From: Bacteroidales bacterium
Lineage (GTDB): Bacteria; Bacteroidota; Bacteroidia; Bacteroidales; P3
Direction: 5' to 3'
NCBI GenBank assembly: GCA_017559135.1
Contig: JAFYSZ010000016.1
Coordinates: forward strand, 1 to 50,844
Length of the DNA: 50,844 nucleotides
Shown piece after piece: positions 50,521-50,844 of this stretch; positions within the stretch are counted from its first letter, which is position 1; each line of letters opens with the position of its first letter. A program made the position numbers and the translations under genes. The notes beneath the pieces are model-generated. The model saw only the letters and a list, made by a program, of their open reading frames with translations, was not told the DNA's origin and ran no database searches.

Positions 50521-50690
50521 GCGTTTTTGCTTATACTTGGTAGTGTGAAACTTAGACAACTTCATACAAATCTACTGAAAGGAAAGTGGAAAACGCTCAC
50601 GAATAATATCGTGGGCTTTTCTTATTCAGTAGATTAGGTAGTCTAAGACCTCACACACCAATAAGAAAAAAGTCCCACGTTTTTTATGCC
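50521..50690 (+). ncRNA. Candidate structured RNA with two exclusive folds
   Basis: Fold A is a nested hairpin of about 41 pairs: 50530-50534 with 50661-50665, 50538-50541 with 50657-50660, 50543-50548 with 50651-50656, 50551-50557 with 50641-50647, 50569-50579 with 50625-50635 (11 perfect pairs), and an apical 50595-50602 with 50609-50616. Fold B pairs 50610-50626 with 50660-50679 (17 pairs, small bulges) and is followed at once by six T, an intrinsic-terminator shape. It could be a riboswitch or attenuator leader of the gene at 50785, or a 6S-like free RNA ending at the T run. I do not recognise an Rfam family. Confidence 0.6.
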
Positions 50691-50784
50691 TTGAAGTCAA
50701 AGAAGTAAATTAGTTAATCGCTGTTTGGGGCTTAGGCAAAGAAAGAAAATAAAAATAGAATTATAAATTAAAAATTAAATTAAA

Positions 50785-50844
50785 ATGGAAAAGAAATCAA
50801 ATTTAGGATTGGAAATAATCTATTGGGGATTATTACTTATGACA
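50785..50844 (+). CDS. N-terminus of a hydrophobic protein, cut by window edge
   Basis: Twenty codons are visible from an ATG after an A-rich leader (MEKKSNLGLEIIYWGLLLMT). Charged N-terminal residues are followed by a hydrophobic stretch, which fits a first membrane helix. It is downstream of the candidate structured RNA by about 95 bases. Nothing can be said about function. Confidence 0.5.
   Translation, partial: MEKKSNLGLEIIYWGLLLMT

Noticed and set aside
50521..50844. Retron msr-msd followed by a reverse transcriptase
   Set aside because: There is long inverted pairing, but the protein that starts at 50785 shows a membrane-type N-terminus, and a T run follows the hairpin. The gene is cut off, so this cannot be fully excluded, but nothing supports it.

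Overview
The window is about 51 kb of an AT-rich genome from the Bacteroidota, most likely the order Bacteroidales. The evidence is a fused LpxC-FabZ gene, the rpmG-DUF4295-ftsY-rimO neighbourhood, type IX secretion (T9SS) signatures (a C-terminal sorting domain, a PorP/SprF-like barrel next to a PD40-OmpA protein), a 1097-residue SecA, and many promoters with the Bacteroidota -7 element TAnnTTTG. There are no rRNA or tRNA genes, insertion sequences, phage genes or CRISPR arrays. Most of the window is a housekeeping chromosome core.

Layout. 1-2860 holds secreted proteins: a 5'-truncated one, one with a T9SS sorting domain, and an orphan fragment resembling the leading domain of M6 metalloproteases. 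2896-6203 has parE, a secreted protein with calcium-type loops, and a short-chain dehydrogenase. 6260-8432 (minus) has lpxA and lpxC/fabZ for lipid A. 8654-12586 has a small secreted protein, rpmG, the DUF4295 (bL38-like) gene, ftsY, an outer-membrane barrel and rimO. 12641-22251 (minus) is a tight seven-gene run, pepA-pdxA-ligA-mtaB-lipoprotein-PorP/SprF-like-PD40/OmpA, ending in a strong terminator. 22340-25934 has a GH3/beta-lactamase fusion and a TIGR02757 gene. 26219-28247 (minus) has an alpha/beta hydrolase and an rRNA methylase-type gene. 28306-29432 (minus) is rpsF-rpsR-rplI. 29535-35309 (minus) is wzz-type, O-antigen-ligase-type and secA. 35655-39289 (minus) is the three-gene succinate dehydrogenase/fumarate reductase operon. 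39373-43558 (minus) is pdxJ, an AspT-type transporter and a U32 peptidase. 43727-49964 (plus) is a DEAD-box helicase, rpe, a PHP-type phosphatase, purB and an ABC exporter. The last 0.9 kb is non-coding apart from the first 20 codons of a hydrophobic protein.

Four things stand out. (1) Around 50,378-50,690, just before the gene cut by the window edge, there is a promoter followed by an RNA that can fold two mutually exclusive ways. One fold is a long nested hairpin of about 41 base pairs. The other is a 17-bp hairpin followed directly by six T, which looks like an intrinsic terminator. It may be a leader that controls the next gene, or a free-standing 6S-like RNA. (2) A family of inverted repeats built on TTTCTATGAAA/CATAGAAATATTT sits in four intergenic regions; one copy is a perfect 29-bp inverted repeat. 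(3) There are gene relics: an M6-type leading domain without its protease, and a 50-codon remnant of a T9SS sorting domain. (4) Shine-Dalgarno motifs, normally rare in this phylum, appear before rplI and the bL38-like gene, and one perfect 8-base copy stands in the 3'-terminal leader with no start codon after it.

All functions are read from motifs and gene order without database searches. Start codons were moved from the longest reading frame where a signal peptide, promoter or terminator made this necessary.
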